Shown in pieces: positions 13,601 through 25,859 of a DNA stretch of 64,000 bases. Numbering within the stretch: position 1 is the stretch's first letter; the number at the start of each line of letters is the position of its first letter. Source of the stretch: Nymphalis io (taxonomy: Eukaryota > Arthropoda > Insecta > Lepidoptera > Nymphalidae); assembly GCF_905147045.1 (NCBI RefSeq), contig NC_065918.1, positions 2,728,001-2,792,000 of the forward strand, given 5' to 3'. The notes beneath the pieces are model-generated. The model was not told where the DNA came from and made no database searches. It worked only from the letters and a program-made list of their open reading frames with translations. Position numbers and translations under genes: made by a program.

Positions 13601-14560
13601 ATCTTTATTCATATTCATATAGACGGATTGTCAGATTGTCAAGAATCCGTGGCCGGATCGTAAAGAAAAAACGGCGAAAGAAACTCGAAATTGTTGCTCA
13701 CGTTAATTTTATTTGTATTTTAAACGGATTCATAATTCTCATTCCCAGGACTTATAATAACAAAGAAATGTTATTAACCTTTTTTTTAAATAGTTTAGTC
13801 CTAGATATTATCGTAAAAGCTTTGTCGAATAAATAAAATTAAACAATTACAAGCAAAAGTTATCACGAGTTATTTAACTATTTAAAAGAGCTTACAATTG
13901 AAAAATAGAGCGTTATTTTATCATTCACTCATCACTCAACACTGCTCTGAAAGTGTTTATAAAATATACTATCTAATTTCGCTTATGTGAGCTATAAATA
14001 TAACTCTAACGTATACAAATATTCTGCTGAGTATTAAAATTAAATAGAAATCTCGAAATTATTATTAAAATGTAATATTACTTGTAAATACATAAGTATA
14101 ATTGTGCTTAAAAATAGAATTATCGGAATTGGTCTTTATTGACCGCGATATGTCTTTGAATCAGAGTTTAAAAAAAACACATTTATTTTTTTTTATATGC
14201 AATTCCTCACAAGTTCTATAGAATAATCAATGAAATAAACTTTTTTAGAGAATCAAGTAATGTACAAAAAAATCAGCAAACTAGTTGTAGTTCCAATAAT
14301 GCAGGTAACATGTTACATGAACTTAGATGTAAAATGCACATCGTAAAAGTTTGAATAACGTCCAGCGATCAGACGTTGTTTGCAGAAACCGGCTTTAGGG
14401 CAACAGGCGTTGTTTATTCTTTTTTAATAAAAAGTTTAGCGATTGGAAATTTGGAGAGTTCCTTTAAAAATTAAAAATAAAAGTGTTTTTTTTTTTAAGA
14501 AATGTTTTTTTCGTTTTTAAATTGCTCGTAAATTCGACGCATTCGCAAAATGCCGGGTAC
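10645..14560. other. No gene seen (possible intron of the signal-peptide gene)
   Basis: Minus-strand frames at 13035-13238 and 13248-13454 lack splice sites and motifs. Holds the 25-bp inverted repeat. If the gene starting at 14,615 is real, this is its first intron. Confidence 0.3.
11817..11872. repeat. 25-bp inverted repeat, one mismatch, 6-bp loop
   Basis: Arms 11817-11841 and 11848-11872 (ending ATCCTAGATTATATG) differ at one base; loop TTTAAT. Confidence 0.92.
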
Positions 14561-14564
14561 TTAC

Positions 14565-14615
14565 CTTCGCGAGAAGAGTCACGAGGAGGAGCAGGAGGGT
14601 CGTCGGGACCCTCAT
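14565..14615 (-). CDS. First coding exon of a secreted protein (signal peptide)
   Basis: ATG followed by MRVPTTLLLLLVTLLAK, then a strong donor AAG/GTAAGT in phase 0. A short positive N-region and an 11-residue hydrophobic core make a textbook signal peptide. A phase-0 signal exon followed directly by an intron is common in insect cuticle proteins and other secreted proteins. The exon lies in a GC-rich stretch (about 14,560-14,780) that would be its leader and promoter. No matching second exon was found between 1 and 14,560, so the rest probably lies beyond the left edge. Short length limits confidence. Confidence 0.6.
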
Positions 14616-14790
14616 GATGGTAGTATATTCGATATAATGTGATGGTAGAAAGAAAGTTTGTCCGATAGGCGGCGAGCGCGGAGGCACCAACCGTGCCTCG
14701 CTAGCGTCGAACCGCGAATGCGGAATGGTGCGAGACGCGAGTTGCGGCGCTCACTTGCTCGCTACAACTTTTGGTCCAACTTTAGAAGTG
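14616..14790 (-). promoter_or_regulatory. GC-rich leader/promoter candidate upstream of the signal-peptide exon
   Basis: About 150 bases, clearly richer in G+C and CpG than the surroundings, directly upstream of the signal-peptide ATG on the minus strand. Both strands are partly open by composition, but no convincing protein is seen. The role is inferred from position. Confidence 0.3.
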
Positions 14791-14799
14791 CACACATCA

Positions 14800-16830
14800 C
14801 TTACGACTTGCATCGGCCTACGCGAAAGAGGCATATGCCAATTATACATTAATTGTTATATACAATTGTTATATAGTGATGACTTTGAAGAAAATATTAA
14901 AAGCAGATAATAATCTCCTTACACAACTCAATATTCTCGCTCACTTATACCAGAGTGTAAACTAGCGAAAATATGTATAACATAGAATTATCGTAGTTTA
15001 AAAATGTATATTACGTCCTTAGTTAAAATATTTCGATACGCATTGCTATTCTACTAAACATAGTATGCGCCTACGTTTATTTCTATATATATAGAAATAA
15101 TTCTTCGTTCTCACCAACCGGCTTAAATTTTGGTTTGTATTAAAGTAATGATTAAAGTAGGTCAGAACGGTATTTAATGTAATGGCATATAAGTTAGTAA
15201 TAATGTCGATTTATCTTTGGGTAAGTTTGTCCGAGTAATAATTTTTATGTTGTTCGAAGAACAATATTGGTGCGAGGTGTAAATACCTTACTTGGTCTCA
15301 TTTTAAAGTTAATTTCAACCGTTTTAATGAACCTATTGATCGTAAAAATTACCAATAAGATTAAAGGAACACATGTATGATATGGTTTCCTATAAAGGAC
15401 CTAGTTCATAAATTTAGTGATTCGATCGTGCATAATCTTGAATACCAACATAAACTAGCCTGTAAGAAAAGTGTTGCATCTCTTTCACTCAGTCGAGCCT
15501 CAGCCCCGCAAAGTTCCATGACCCCTCTCTTGCGCTTATCACGAGCGACGCACGATTATAAAACAACGGAACGCCAAACTTGTATTTTACGAAAATCGCC
15601 CTTAATACATAATAATAACATCTTTTATTGTCAGAATTAGGTGCGCGTGATTGTTAGTATGATAAAATTTATTTACCTACTCGTTGTTGCATCGCCACAC
15701 TAGATGTGTATTTTATTTTTAACAAAATAACTAAAACATCTGTCAATTACTGAACTAAATTTACGGCGCTAACATTGAATAACCAATCACGCTGAAAAAA
15801 ACAAAGTGACAAATGTGAGATATTGTATTTGCTAATAATAGCTTAAGGGTTAAAACTACAAGGGGTTATGTCTGTGCACGTACATTACAAACTGAAATTT
15901 AGCATAAAAATAAATTTTATCAAAATAAACTCCTGTTATCATCATCTCAGGATGTTTGCTCGTTGCTCGCCTGTTATGTTGACTACCGCGCTCCCAAAAC
16001 TTCGTCATCTTGCTAGCCCGAGCTGTCAAGCATTATTTTTGTTCCGAAATAATTTGTCGTATAACTAGAAAATTGTGTTGTAATATAATATGGACTATTT
16101 TATCTATTGCATATTATTAAACAAAATCTTAGAAAAAAAGCGGACACGGCCTGTTCCTTTTTTCGACAATAAGTTATAGTAGTAGTATATCACTTGTGCA
16201 AGGAATAATAGCTTCAAATGTTACAATTAAATAATTATTTTATAGTAAACAATATTTTAATGATGATTTCATGAGTATTATCAATCACAAGACACATATA
16301 AGATTATGAGACTAGAACATAAATAAAAATCCATCTAAATATAACCTGGTTTAGAATATAAAAACGGATAAAAAAGGCTATGTTTTGTTGAAGGCTGATT
16401 TCTAAAAATATAAATCCTACGTACAGTTTTCATGGGATTTATACTACTATTTATTCGCACAGCTATTGTATTTGTATTGCAAGCGATTGCACAAAAATTT
16501 GATTAAATGTATACTGAGAGGGTATTTTTCTATAATTGAATACTATGTTAATTATTGCCGGTTATTTTAAATGAAAAACCGAAGAAGATCCGGATGCTGT
16601 CTTAAAACAGTTTTGGCAGATTCTAAAGTAAGGGAACTCGAGACGTATGCTTACTTCCAAAATTGCTGCGAATCGAAAGATGATGACATTCGTATCATGG
16701 TATTAATCCTTATGCAATTAAATAGCTTTATAATAAAGGTTGATTATGTAAATGTAAATTTCTCTATAAATTATTCGAATCGAATTTATAATTTAGAAGT
16801 TAGGTTTGGCATAATAATGCAGTTACGGTA
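14800..16830. other. No gene seen
   Basis: A CpG-richer strip at 15,475-15,570 (CTTTCACTCAGTCGAGCCTC) stands out, but without coding signal. Otherwise AT-rich. Confidence 0.25.
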
Positions 16831-17220
16831 GCATGTGCAAGCGGTCCCGTGGCGTTCCTCGCTAAGACGGAAAGGGTCCCTCTGGTTTTTTTAGTGGGTA
16901 TACTGATGTTCGGGGCGCATTCGGCGCCTTGAACACCGGTGAGCCCCACATATCCTCCTCCCCCCACTGTTTCCTTGGGGGAAAACGTAAAGCGTGAAAG
17001 CATTTCTTTCACGCTTTACTACTACTATACTAATGCAAAAAGCAAGAAAAATATTGCGATGTGAGCGAACCACGGATATCGGGAGCGAACAGTACTACGC
17101 TTTGTCTATTATTTACCTACACAAGCCCCTCTTTCCCACTGGGCACTCTGGGCACGAGCCTAGGGCCCCCTTTCATAGGGGCCACTAGTGCCTGCCAGAT
17201 CACCAAACCATTACCCATAT
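16830..17220. other. GC-rich block of unknown origin with a 14-bp hairpin
   Basis: About 390 bases much richer in GC than the surroundings, with open frames on both strands. A perfect hairpin (arms 16987-17000 and 17006-17019, GTAAAGCGTGAAAG) and a second GGGCCCCC..AGGGGCC fold near 17,162-17,183 are present. Probably a transposon fragment; I recognise no protein. Confidence 0.35.
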
Positions 17221-17427
17221 TTATGAACGATAAAAAAAATGTCACGGTTATAGGGGCCTTTTGTTAAACTAGAAACAGTTGAATAGTCCGTTTGTAATTT
17301 TAATATTTTTTTTAATGATTTATACTATAAAACGCTCTATAAAATACTTAGGGTGGTGGTCAACGGTGCGATGGCGCAGTAGTTGGTGCAAAGAATTCTT
17401 ATGTTCCATTCGTATGTACCATATTAA

Positions 17428-17655
17428 CTTGGTGGTAGAACTTTGTGCAAGCCCGTCTGGGTAGGTATCACTCACTTGTCACATATTCTACTAAATATCA
17501 ATACTTAGTACAGTTGTGTTCCGGTTTGAAGGGTGAGTAAGGCTCGGTAACTACAGGCGCTTTAGTGATGTTTCTTATAGTGCCAATGCATTTGGGTAGT
17601 GGTGACCACTTATCAGACCCAATGCCAGTCTGCATACCTGTATTATAATTTTAAA
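17428..17655 (+). mobile_element. Family 4 SINE, decayed
   Basis: TTGGTGGTAGAACTTTGTGC to TGGTGACCACTTATCAGACC and a poly-A; internal deletion of the ACAAGGGACAT block. Preceded by an unrelated GGTGCGATGGCGCAGTAGTT that looks like a tRNA A-box region. Confidence 0.65.
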
Positions 17656-17659
17656 AAAA

Positions 17660-20560
17660 AAAACGTTTTGAGGTCTGTCACAGAATGTGGGGTGAATGCA
17701 CGTTGAGCTCACACACAGAAGACGTAACCAGAACTCTAAGAGACCTTTCTTAGGTCTCAGACAAAATTATAGGAGTGTTCGTCGATGACCCACCTCGAAC
17801 ACTTCCTGTAATGATTTAGTTTTAAAATAAATAAAACCTTTGTAATATTTACTAAGAGATATCGTTGTTCAACCCCGACAAAATCGGGACAACATATTAA
17901 CATGCTATATAGATACATATTAGAATTTTAAGTTTCCGAGTGTAATCGAAAACAAAACTGTACGTCTTACTTATGTCATAAGACAATAATTATTTAACAA
18001 TTGGAGCAACTTTCTAATGCAGTCTTAACAATATATATTTTTATAAACCTTTCTTAATAATTTTTGATGAAAATTAACGATCCAAATTACCGCAAAATGT
18101 GACGTAAATAGGTACCTATATCACATATATAGGCTTGAGGATTTACAAACAACAAATATTAAATAATTAGAGCAACTTTCAGCTACAATCTTAAAAAATA
18201 TATTTTAGAAATTAAAAAATGAGACGTAGTGAGCATGTAGAACAACCTATAAATTTAATTATTTACAAATGGAATTGACCTTCAAATACAGTTTTAACAA
18301 TCATTTTTTATACAGTCGGTACAAACTGACAAAGAATATGGATCTAAGTTATTAAGCATGCACATAATTAAATATTAAATACATATTGGCCGCATTAAAA
18401 ATTGCAAATTTCAGATGACCGTTAAGGACTCAACACCCTCCGGTCCGCGTAACTGAGCCCCGCACTGACTTCCCCGCAATCGCACCGCTGACCTCCACAA
18501 TCATTATTTTTGTTGCGCGAGAGTTTTTACTTTACGATAACTCCTAAGATATCTTATCTATGATAATACTAACATTTATATTTATTTTAATACTATATCA
18601 GTTAAAATAATTCATTACTTTGAACAAAAATTTTTAAGACCTACAATTACACATAGTACATTGTTTTGATGTATCTCCTAAGATTTAGGCAGCGTTGTCA
18701 TGTAAGAGTACGAAAACTGTATTTTTTACAAAACATTGTCATATTTTTTTCGCTGGAAAAACACGTGTTAACAAATTATACATATAACCCACCCACATTA
18801 AATACACTTTCTATTAGTGAAAACCGTGTCAAAATCCGTTGAGTGGTTTAGGTGAAGGTAGCGGAGATACAGAACGTGGAATTTAGGGATATTGTGTTAT
18901 ACTATTTATGGAATAGATTGCAGATATAGTTTTATAGATAACTTTAACATTTAGTAACGACAGTCGCTAAATCATTTCATTTACCGGTACAAAAACTATC
19001 ATATTGTTCTTCCAAGTTCCAAGTTATAAAATGTGATCTACACTAACTATAACTAGTTATAATATACTTAACATTTGCTGATTTTTTACAGCTAACATTA
19101 GCTTAACATTCTATGAAATTGAAAGCTTAACAAAATTAACAAAACAAACATAATTGTGTACTCTATTACATATATTGTCGAAATATGTTCAAATAACTCT
19201 AAAGAACCTAGCAATTGATGGGTCAATTAATCAAATTACTCTAACCAATATTTATTTGTCCGCCATTAACTGTCTAGAATTATAGATGCTCCTCCTTCAG
19301 TCTGCATTATAATTATATTACAGAATATACACCTAACAAATTTAATTTAAATGTACAGTGGATAGATTTGAATATTTCACAGTGTAACACGTGACTATTT
19401 TATTTAAAAAAGATAAACAAGACGACATAAATGACGTTGATGCTGTATCGGGATCTTGAGTTCTGCAAGATCTATATTAAAATCTAATACCTACGAAAAA
19501 AAACGTTAATATCACACAGCCGACCAAAAACCTGTCCTCTAAAAGAAAAGTTTAGAGCCTATTCTACCAGGTTGCTCATGAGCGGTTTGGTGTGGTTTCC
19601 TAGCGATGTTTTTTTCTTTTCCTACCGCTTGGTAGGTACAAGATGAATTATAAATGCACATGAAAACTCCGAAGTGCTAGCCTCGTTTGAAACTCTAATG
19701 TTCCACTTGTTTATCGTTTGAACTTATTTCGCAGTTGGCTCTGATTAATATTATAATTTAAATAAAAGCTTATAAAAACTTAAAAACAAAACTTTTATCT
19801 ACCTATCAAACTGGGTGACGCGCGTAACTTCGTTGCAAGATATGTATAAAAATATATTAAATTAAAACACATTTTATCTGATAGGGACCGAATATATTAT
19901 TTAAGATTTACATACATACACACATGTATGATTTTGAACTATCGCTATTGTTAATTCTATTGTAGCCTCTGTATATAACACTTTTTTATTTATTTATATA
20001 AAAGCTTAACTATTTAATAGCTTAACTACTTAATAATTAAAAGCTTAACTACTTAATCGATCATCATGAAGTTTTGCATACACGTTGTAAGGGGTTCAAA
20101 AAGGATATAGGCTACCTAACAGCTGCTTCCCCTCCTATCACGCGGGCGGAAACTAACTAATTAAATTTCGTTATTTTTGTAAATAATATTAAATTTAATA
20201 TTTATGTATTTTTTTAAGATTAAAAAAAGTGAACAGTTTCGTCAGATAGTATTCATTAAACAGGAAGTCTGAATTTTCGCAGAGTATTATTATCAATTTG
20301 TATAAGCAAATCAGATTTAAAATGTTTTTTGCATGCTTACTATCGCTTCACGCGGACGTAATTATCTTTAGTTATCTTTTTTTCCACACAAATCCAATTG
20401 CGTTTTTATTTCAAGCAATTTAAAAAACAATTATTCACGTATAGTAATCACAGATGCCGAAATGATCCAGTGCAATCCAGGCAAGCAATACTGAATTTTC
20501 GTGTGCCTGATTTTTGTTTATAATTAATTTCAAGCTCGGAAACATAGTGAGTAAACCTAT
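17660..20560. other. No gene seen; small tandem repeat
   Basis: AT-rich. A 16-base unit AGCTTAACTA[T/C]TTAAT occurs at 20003-20018, 20019-20034 and 20042-20057. A short GC-richer strip lies at 18,430-18,500. Confidence 0.3.
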
Positions 20561-20574
20561 ATGCGTCAGAAGAA

Positions 20575-20660
20575 AATCTGTCACGTATGTATCCATCAAC
20601 CGGCATTGGAGCAGCGTGGTGAAATGAGCACCAAACAAACTCCAAACCTCCTCAAAAATA
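20575..20660 (+). mobile_element. Family 2 SINE fragment
   Basis: TCACGTATGTATCCATCAAC, then GGCATTGGAGCAGCGTGGTG; the 3' end is lost. A similarly decayed minus copy lies at about 19,555-19,670. Confidence 0.45.
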
Positions 20661-20764
20661 CAAAAGGCCTTAGTCTAGCAGTTTACAGAATATTACTTTA
20701 CTGGAAATTATTATCAGAAGGGCCATATCCTTCAATAAATAACGATTTTCCTTCAAACGAGGCG

Positions 20765-20925
20765 TGAAGAGGCATCTTGCGGGCCGGCAAGGCGAAGGCG
20801 GCTAGTGCAGAACGTTTTTCCCGTCTGTACTGGCCGTCGTCGCGTTTGGACTCTACTACCACTTACCAACAGGTGGAGTAGTCATTTGCCCTCCCGGCGA
20901 ATATAAAAAAAAAAAAAAAGATTAA
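20765..20925 (+). mobile_element. R1-like LINE 3' end fragment
   Basis: GC-rich 160 bases ending ACTACCACTTACCAACAGG, then TTTGCCCTCCCGGCGAATAT and a run of 15 A's. The end matches the minus-strand 3' end at 22,690-22,760. Severely 5'-truncated. Confidence 0.5.
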
Positions 20926-21064
20926 ATTTAACCAAAAAAAAACCCTTTTCTTGGAATAGTATTTCGATTTGGTATTGTATTGTAAGATAAACGGAGTTAT
21001 AGTAGTAATAAGTATCTTCTACTAATTGTATTATTAATTACGTGAATTAATATTGGAATGATGA

Positions 21065-21410
21065 TGCCCTCCTGACTGATTTTGGTCACGACGCCCAATC
21101 TCAAGAGAGATTAGCCAACTGCGCAGAACATATTATAGTGTACAAGTTTGTGTGCACATTGACGCATTCTCTATTCCATCACTCTCATAATCAGATCGGA
21201 TGACAACCAGACACGACTGACGGTTTTACGTGCTTTCCGAGTCACGGACGTGGTCACTCTTACAACATCCAGACTCCGGGTTGCTACTGAGATTCTTTGA
21301 CAGATAAATCCGTTAACTTTTGAATGGCCGGATTTAGAGTCTGAACCCACGATCGCGTGATCTGCGGGCTTATATCTATCCACTAGGACAACGAAGCAGT
21401 CCTGGGAATG
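21065..21410 (-). mobile_element. Family 3 SINE, near full length
   Basis: Landmarks on +: ATGATGCCCTCCTGACTGAT, GCCAACTGCGCAGAACATAT, GGTTTTACGTGCTTTCCGAG, CCAGACTCCGGGTTGCTACT, and a tRNA-like head (GAACCCACGATCGCG..CCACTAGGAC). A lepidopteran family known to me by this layout; tRNA-derived. Confidence 0.7.
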
Positions 21411-21844
21411 GAATACAATAATTATTTTGGAACCTAAATGTAATGTTAAATCTCTTGTGATCTATTATAATCAAATAATCAAAAAAACATTTTAGCTGGA
21501 ATACGTATTAAGTATTTTAGTATATTAGTAAGTAAGCTTTACAGTTTAAAAATAACTTGCATTACGATTCGCAAGTGTTCCGAGAAGCGATACAAAACGT
21601 GAGCAAGTATACTGCGATGCAGTACCGCTCAGTAATGTAGTCGAAGATTTAATTAACCTCGATATTTTAAGTATTAATTCACTTAGTACCAAATTTGCAA
21701 ACGTCTTTTATTTTTTTTTAATTAATCCTTTGCAAATAAAGCAAAGGTTGCATTTTTGTATAAATTAAGGAATATGCAAAACAGTTTCGTATTAATTTAG
21801 TTTTTTATCAGTATATGTTTAAAAATGTCGTGATGATGATGTCT

Positions 21845-22030
21845 GAATTACAGGTATTGTATGTAGGTCATAAAACCTATTTCAGCCATGGGCGATAATC
21901 GAAGGAAACTAGCCACCTGCACAGGGCATATGATCGTTCTAAAGTGCGTGCCCTTACATTCTCTCACTCTCATAATCCAAACAAAGAAACAACTGGAACA
22001 ACAAACAGCTTTATATCATTTCCGAGACCA
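21845..22030 (-). mobile_element. Family 3 SINE 3' fragment
   Basis: Decayed match to family 3: GGAAACTAGCCACCTGCACA, then TCTCTCACTCTCATAATCC. Confidence 0.5.
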
Positions 22031-22689
22031 ATGTAAGCAATACCACATTTGAAAAACTGAGTTACTATTTAGTAGGTATCTATTAACAAAATAACAATAA
22101 TATTGTATTAGATTCTAGTCCAACCACTTCTAGATCCAGAAGATCTTTGTAACGCTAGAAAAACGGCGCATATAAAGTTAAACATATAAATTTAATAGAA
22201 AACCCCCTGAACATTGGCTTTGCTTTGCATATGTTTTGCAGTACTCGTAGCAATCGGTTGCATGGTAAAGATGTTAATGTCTAAGCAACATCTTGCGACA
22301 AGTTAAAATAAAGTTTAAAATACCTACATGAAAAAATATAAATTAAACTAAAATGTACCCTTATTGCTTCTACTGGTGACACAAGGGCTGGTTAATTTTT
22401 CGTCCAGAGTATCGGCATTGTGATTCAAAGGGGAATTGCTGATTGCATTCTTGCCACCAATCCAAGCGCTCATGATTTTATTTGTATATTTAAAGTTTTA
22501 ATGTAAATAATTGCTATGTAAACTTAAAAAAAAATTGTGATTTGACAAATGTACCAACATATATTTTTTCACGTATCTACCTAGATTCCAAAAATTTGTT
22601 CATGGTTATTCTCTAACAACAGACGCAAAACTCACTGGAGAAAACAGTCGTGATGTCAGAAAGTACTATGCGACATTGACCCGCCCATG

Positions 22690-23690
22690 CGGGCATCCAA
22701 TACTCAGCTTTCCGGATTTTCTTTTTTTATATTTGCCGGAGAGGCAAATGACTACTAATACCTAATAATATAATAATACAGAAAACCCAACTAGTCGCAA
22801 CGGTGCTTACGGTGGGGAGAGAAGATGCGCATAGCGCCGACGCCTTCTCTCCGGTCTTTGGTTCAGATCAGCTGAGACCCTAATGCTGCCGCTTCGCGGC
22901 CTCCTTCTGCGACATTATACTCTCGCAGAAAGAGACCATCTTCATCCAGCACCTAAGTTGAGCATGGCGTCAATCATGCTGGGCAGCGAGAGATCTCCGC
23001 CTACTATCGCCAGGGATTGTTTCTAGGCACTCCACACTCTGTCAAGGTGAGGTGCGCCGTGTCTAGTAGCGCAACACACTCGTGGCAGGAGAGTGATAGC
23101 ACCCCTTCGCTATTCCTTGCAAGTACTTACCGAAACGACCATGACCGGTAAGCACCTACGTCTGCCTATGCGTGAGTGTGCCGCTTCTTCTTGCTCCCAG
23201 CGACTCAAATATTGGTTCATCGCCTCCAGGCCTAATCATGGAGACCACAGGTTCTCCATGATTAGGCCTGGAGGCGATAGGCAGCCAGCAGTTATCCCTT
23301 CAAGTCTGCGTCATGGCCATTTCGTCTGCGACGTAGAGCCTCCGCGCCCGGTTACACATTGCTCACGATCTAGCTGGCCTAGGGACTACCTCAGGAGTTC
23401 TGCTGACCCGTGAGAGCTGGAGACCTCAAATCGGACATATATGTGTCCAACAGAGTCTCCGCCTCCTGTTTTACTTTCCAATTCCTCACTCTGCGTGCTG
23501 CGACAGGGGTGGCGAACGATATCCATGATGGTCCACAACGGAACATCACTGATTACTTACGCAGATGTATATCAGCCCCCTGTTAAGTAGAGAAAGGCTG
23601 GAGAGTAGAGCCCACACCGGGACAGCCTTCCTCCGCGGGTTCGTAGCGGGATTACCCCAGGCACGTGGATGAGGTCTACTCAGACGGGCT
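22690..23690 (-). mobile_element. R1-like LINE ORF2 3' remnant
   Basis: A GC-rich kilobase in AT-rich DNA. The minus strand encodes, with frameshifts, CHECVALLDTAHLTLTEC (about 23,080-23,030) and later FCESIMSQKEAAKR (about 22,930-22,890). This matches the C-terminal Cys/His region and FCE-x-x-M-x-x-KE-AA-R ending of R1-type elements as I remember them. The 3' end, with TTTGCC..CCGGCAAATAT and an A-run, matches the fragment at 20,765-20,925. Non-functional; it contains a fold-back, listed separately. Confidence 0.55.
23219..23278. repeat. Perfect 26-bp fold-back inverted repeat, 8-bp loop
   Basis: Arms 23219-23244 and 23253-23278 are exact reverse complements (starting ATCGCCTCCAGGCC); the loop is CCACAGGT. 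It sits inside the R1-like remnant. Confidence 0.95.
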
Positions 23691-23694
23691 TCAC

Positions 23695-24010
23695 AAAAAA
23701 AAAATTATCCTGCTTCGTTAGTTAAGTAGCTAGATATATGGCCGCAGATTCTGAGGTCATGTGTTTTAGGTCCCAGGTTGGGACAGGTTAAAAAGTTATT
23801 GAGTTGTTCTATCGATTCTCAGTAGCAGCCTGGACTCTGGAAGTTGCAAGTGTAGTTGTACACTCCCGTGCCTCAAAAAGCACGTAACGCCGTTGCAGGA
23901 CCAACGCCTGATCAAGTCCTAATTATGTCCTGCGCAGTTGGTTGGTCTTGAGATTTGCCGCCGTGGCCGATATCATATAAGAGGGCATCATCACATCATC
24001 CTCATCAAAT
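23695..24010 (+). mobile_element. Family 3 SINE, near full length
   Basis: Plus-strand copy: head CTGCTTCGTTAGTTAAGTAG, body with CCTGGACTCTGG and CCAACGCCTGATCAAGTCC, and end GAGGGCATCATCACATCATC. It abuts the R1-like remnant. Confidence 0.7.
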
Positions 24011-25040
24011 AAACAAGAATCAAATCAGATCTTTGCTGTTTTATTTTACCTTTTCATACAAATCTTATCCAATATGTCGAAAGTACAGTTTACATTGTAT
24101 GTATACTATGTTAGTAGCTATACATGCTTAAAGGCTATACAAAGTGTAGAATATTTTTCGTATTTTTTTTTTACGCAATTACTAGACAGATCAGTTTTTT
24201 CATTACTTATTAGTATGAAATATTTATAAACTAAGATATATCAACATTCAATCACACCACAACTGTATTAATTATCCGCAATTTAAAATATAAGTTAAAT
24301 TGCGGATATTAGTAACAAGAAGTTGTTACTTTTTTGCCATTTTTTTGTACACCGATATTTTGATTACACAAGTTTTTATTTCTTAACCTAGTGAAACGCA
24401 ATAGGTACAACATGTTACATAGCAGAATGAAGCAGGACCAAGCATTAAATACTTATGTAAAAATTGATTACTTTTATAACGAAGAAGTTTCAATTAAAAT
24501 AGATAATTAAGATAGATTATAACAAATTAGCCTCTGAGAAAAAATGTCAAAACCCATGTTGTCTTTAGGCGCCTTGTCATTTTGCAGTTTCATAATAATT
24601 GAATCAACTTAAGATTACTTTATAAGATATTTTATATTAGTTTCGGAAAATAAACTTTGCTGATACTAGTAATATGTAGGTACTGCTAAAATATCTTTTT
24701 TGCTTATATTTCGCAAGAAACGGATAGGAACACAGGAAGCACAGAAGTAGCTCTAAAGGTTCTTCTTTTATTGAAGATGACAGTTGTGATGCATTCATTT
24801 TTTTTTTCATTACATTCTTAAGTGTTCGCAATAAACCGTTATAAAAATTAAGATTGCTAATTGTTCAATATTTTACTGAATTAATGTCAAAAGATATTTA
24901 TTTGTCAATATTGTAATTGAGTAATCTTCACAATTCTTTGTTTATGTGGATAAAGAACGTTGCATGTTGCGTGTTACATGTTGCGTTGTGTAGTGTTAGA
25001 GAGATAGAGTTAGGTACTTTTTTATTCTGTAATACATCTT
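24010..25040. other. No gene seen; 14-bp hairpin
   Basis: AT-rich. A perfect inverted repeat TATCCGCAATTTAA / TTAAATTGCGGATA lies near 24,276-24,311. Confidence 0.3.
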
Positions 25041-25044
25041 ATGC

Positions 25045-25245
25045 ACTTCTCACGCGTGTAAAAACTAGATCTCAACACGCAATCCGCAATGCTCGTAAAA
25101 AGAATTCTAAGTCTATCAGTTTTGCGCCCTAAAGAGTATTTGTATATGTTCTTGTTGCCATAATAAAAATATAACTATAATTTGTAATATAATAATAATT
25201 TGTACCACATCTAATATAATATGTTACAATCTGACTTAGTCTTAC
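25045..25245 (-). repeat. LTR-like repeat, downstream copy
   Basis: Second copy of the repeat at 27757-27960, in the same orientation 2.7 kb away. By eye the copies differ at roughly 10-15% of positions, so the insertion is old. Confidence 0.6.
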
Positions 25246-25397
25246 AGCTCGGCCATCCTTTGATGAGTGAGACCTCTCTTTCAAATGATATAAAATAAAC
25301 AAAAAATAATAATAATTCTCGCAGAATACCATACTAAGGAAACAATAATATTTGTATAAAAAAATAGTTTCTTATTACTATAACTATCACATCTAGG

Positions 25398-25700
25398 CAG
25401 TCTGCTACGATCTATAATCATCTGTGCTATACCAACTACATTATGATGCTCAAATTCTGCACTGATTGCTCATTGCCTGTGTTCACATAAAACATACGTA
25501 GTAAGTACAACAATAACGTAATACTTTTCATTTTCTCCTCTAATAGCTCATTACCTGTATTTGAATTAAGTATAAGGTATATATAAATATCTTGTTCAGT
25601 CTGCTACGATCTATAATCATCTGTGCGATATCAATTAATTGATTCCATTCGTATCAGCACTGACTGCTCATAGCCTGCACTCTCGTCTTATTCATGTCTG
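25398..25700. repeat. Tandem duplication, period 199 bp
   Basis: A block starting CAGTCTGCTACGATCTATAA at 25398 recurs at 25597 with a few changes. The second unit is partial. A GCTCAT.GCCTG motif recurs at the end of both units and once between them. It lies between the LTR-like repeat and the LINE, so it is probably part of the LTR element's 3' region. Confidence 0.6.
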
Positions 25701-25859
25701 CACTACCGTAAACTGCGAGCGCATAGATGTGCAAAACAATATCACAATTTCATTCTTAATTTCTTTTACACGCCTGTTCAAAGAAAACAAGTAACTTATT
25801 CTTAATAACCATGACATCATTCTTATGTTATTCGCCTAATAATTGATTACAAAATAATT

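Noticed and set aside
23093..23413. 106-codon plus-strand open frame as a gene
   Set aside because: It is antisense to the R1-like LINE remnant and spans the fold-back; it is open because of high GC.
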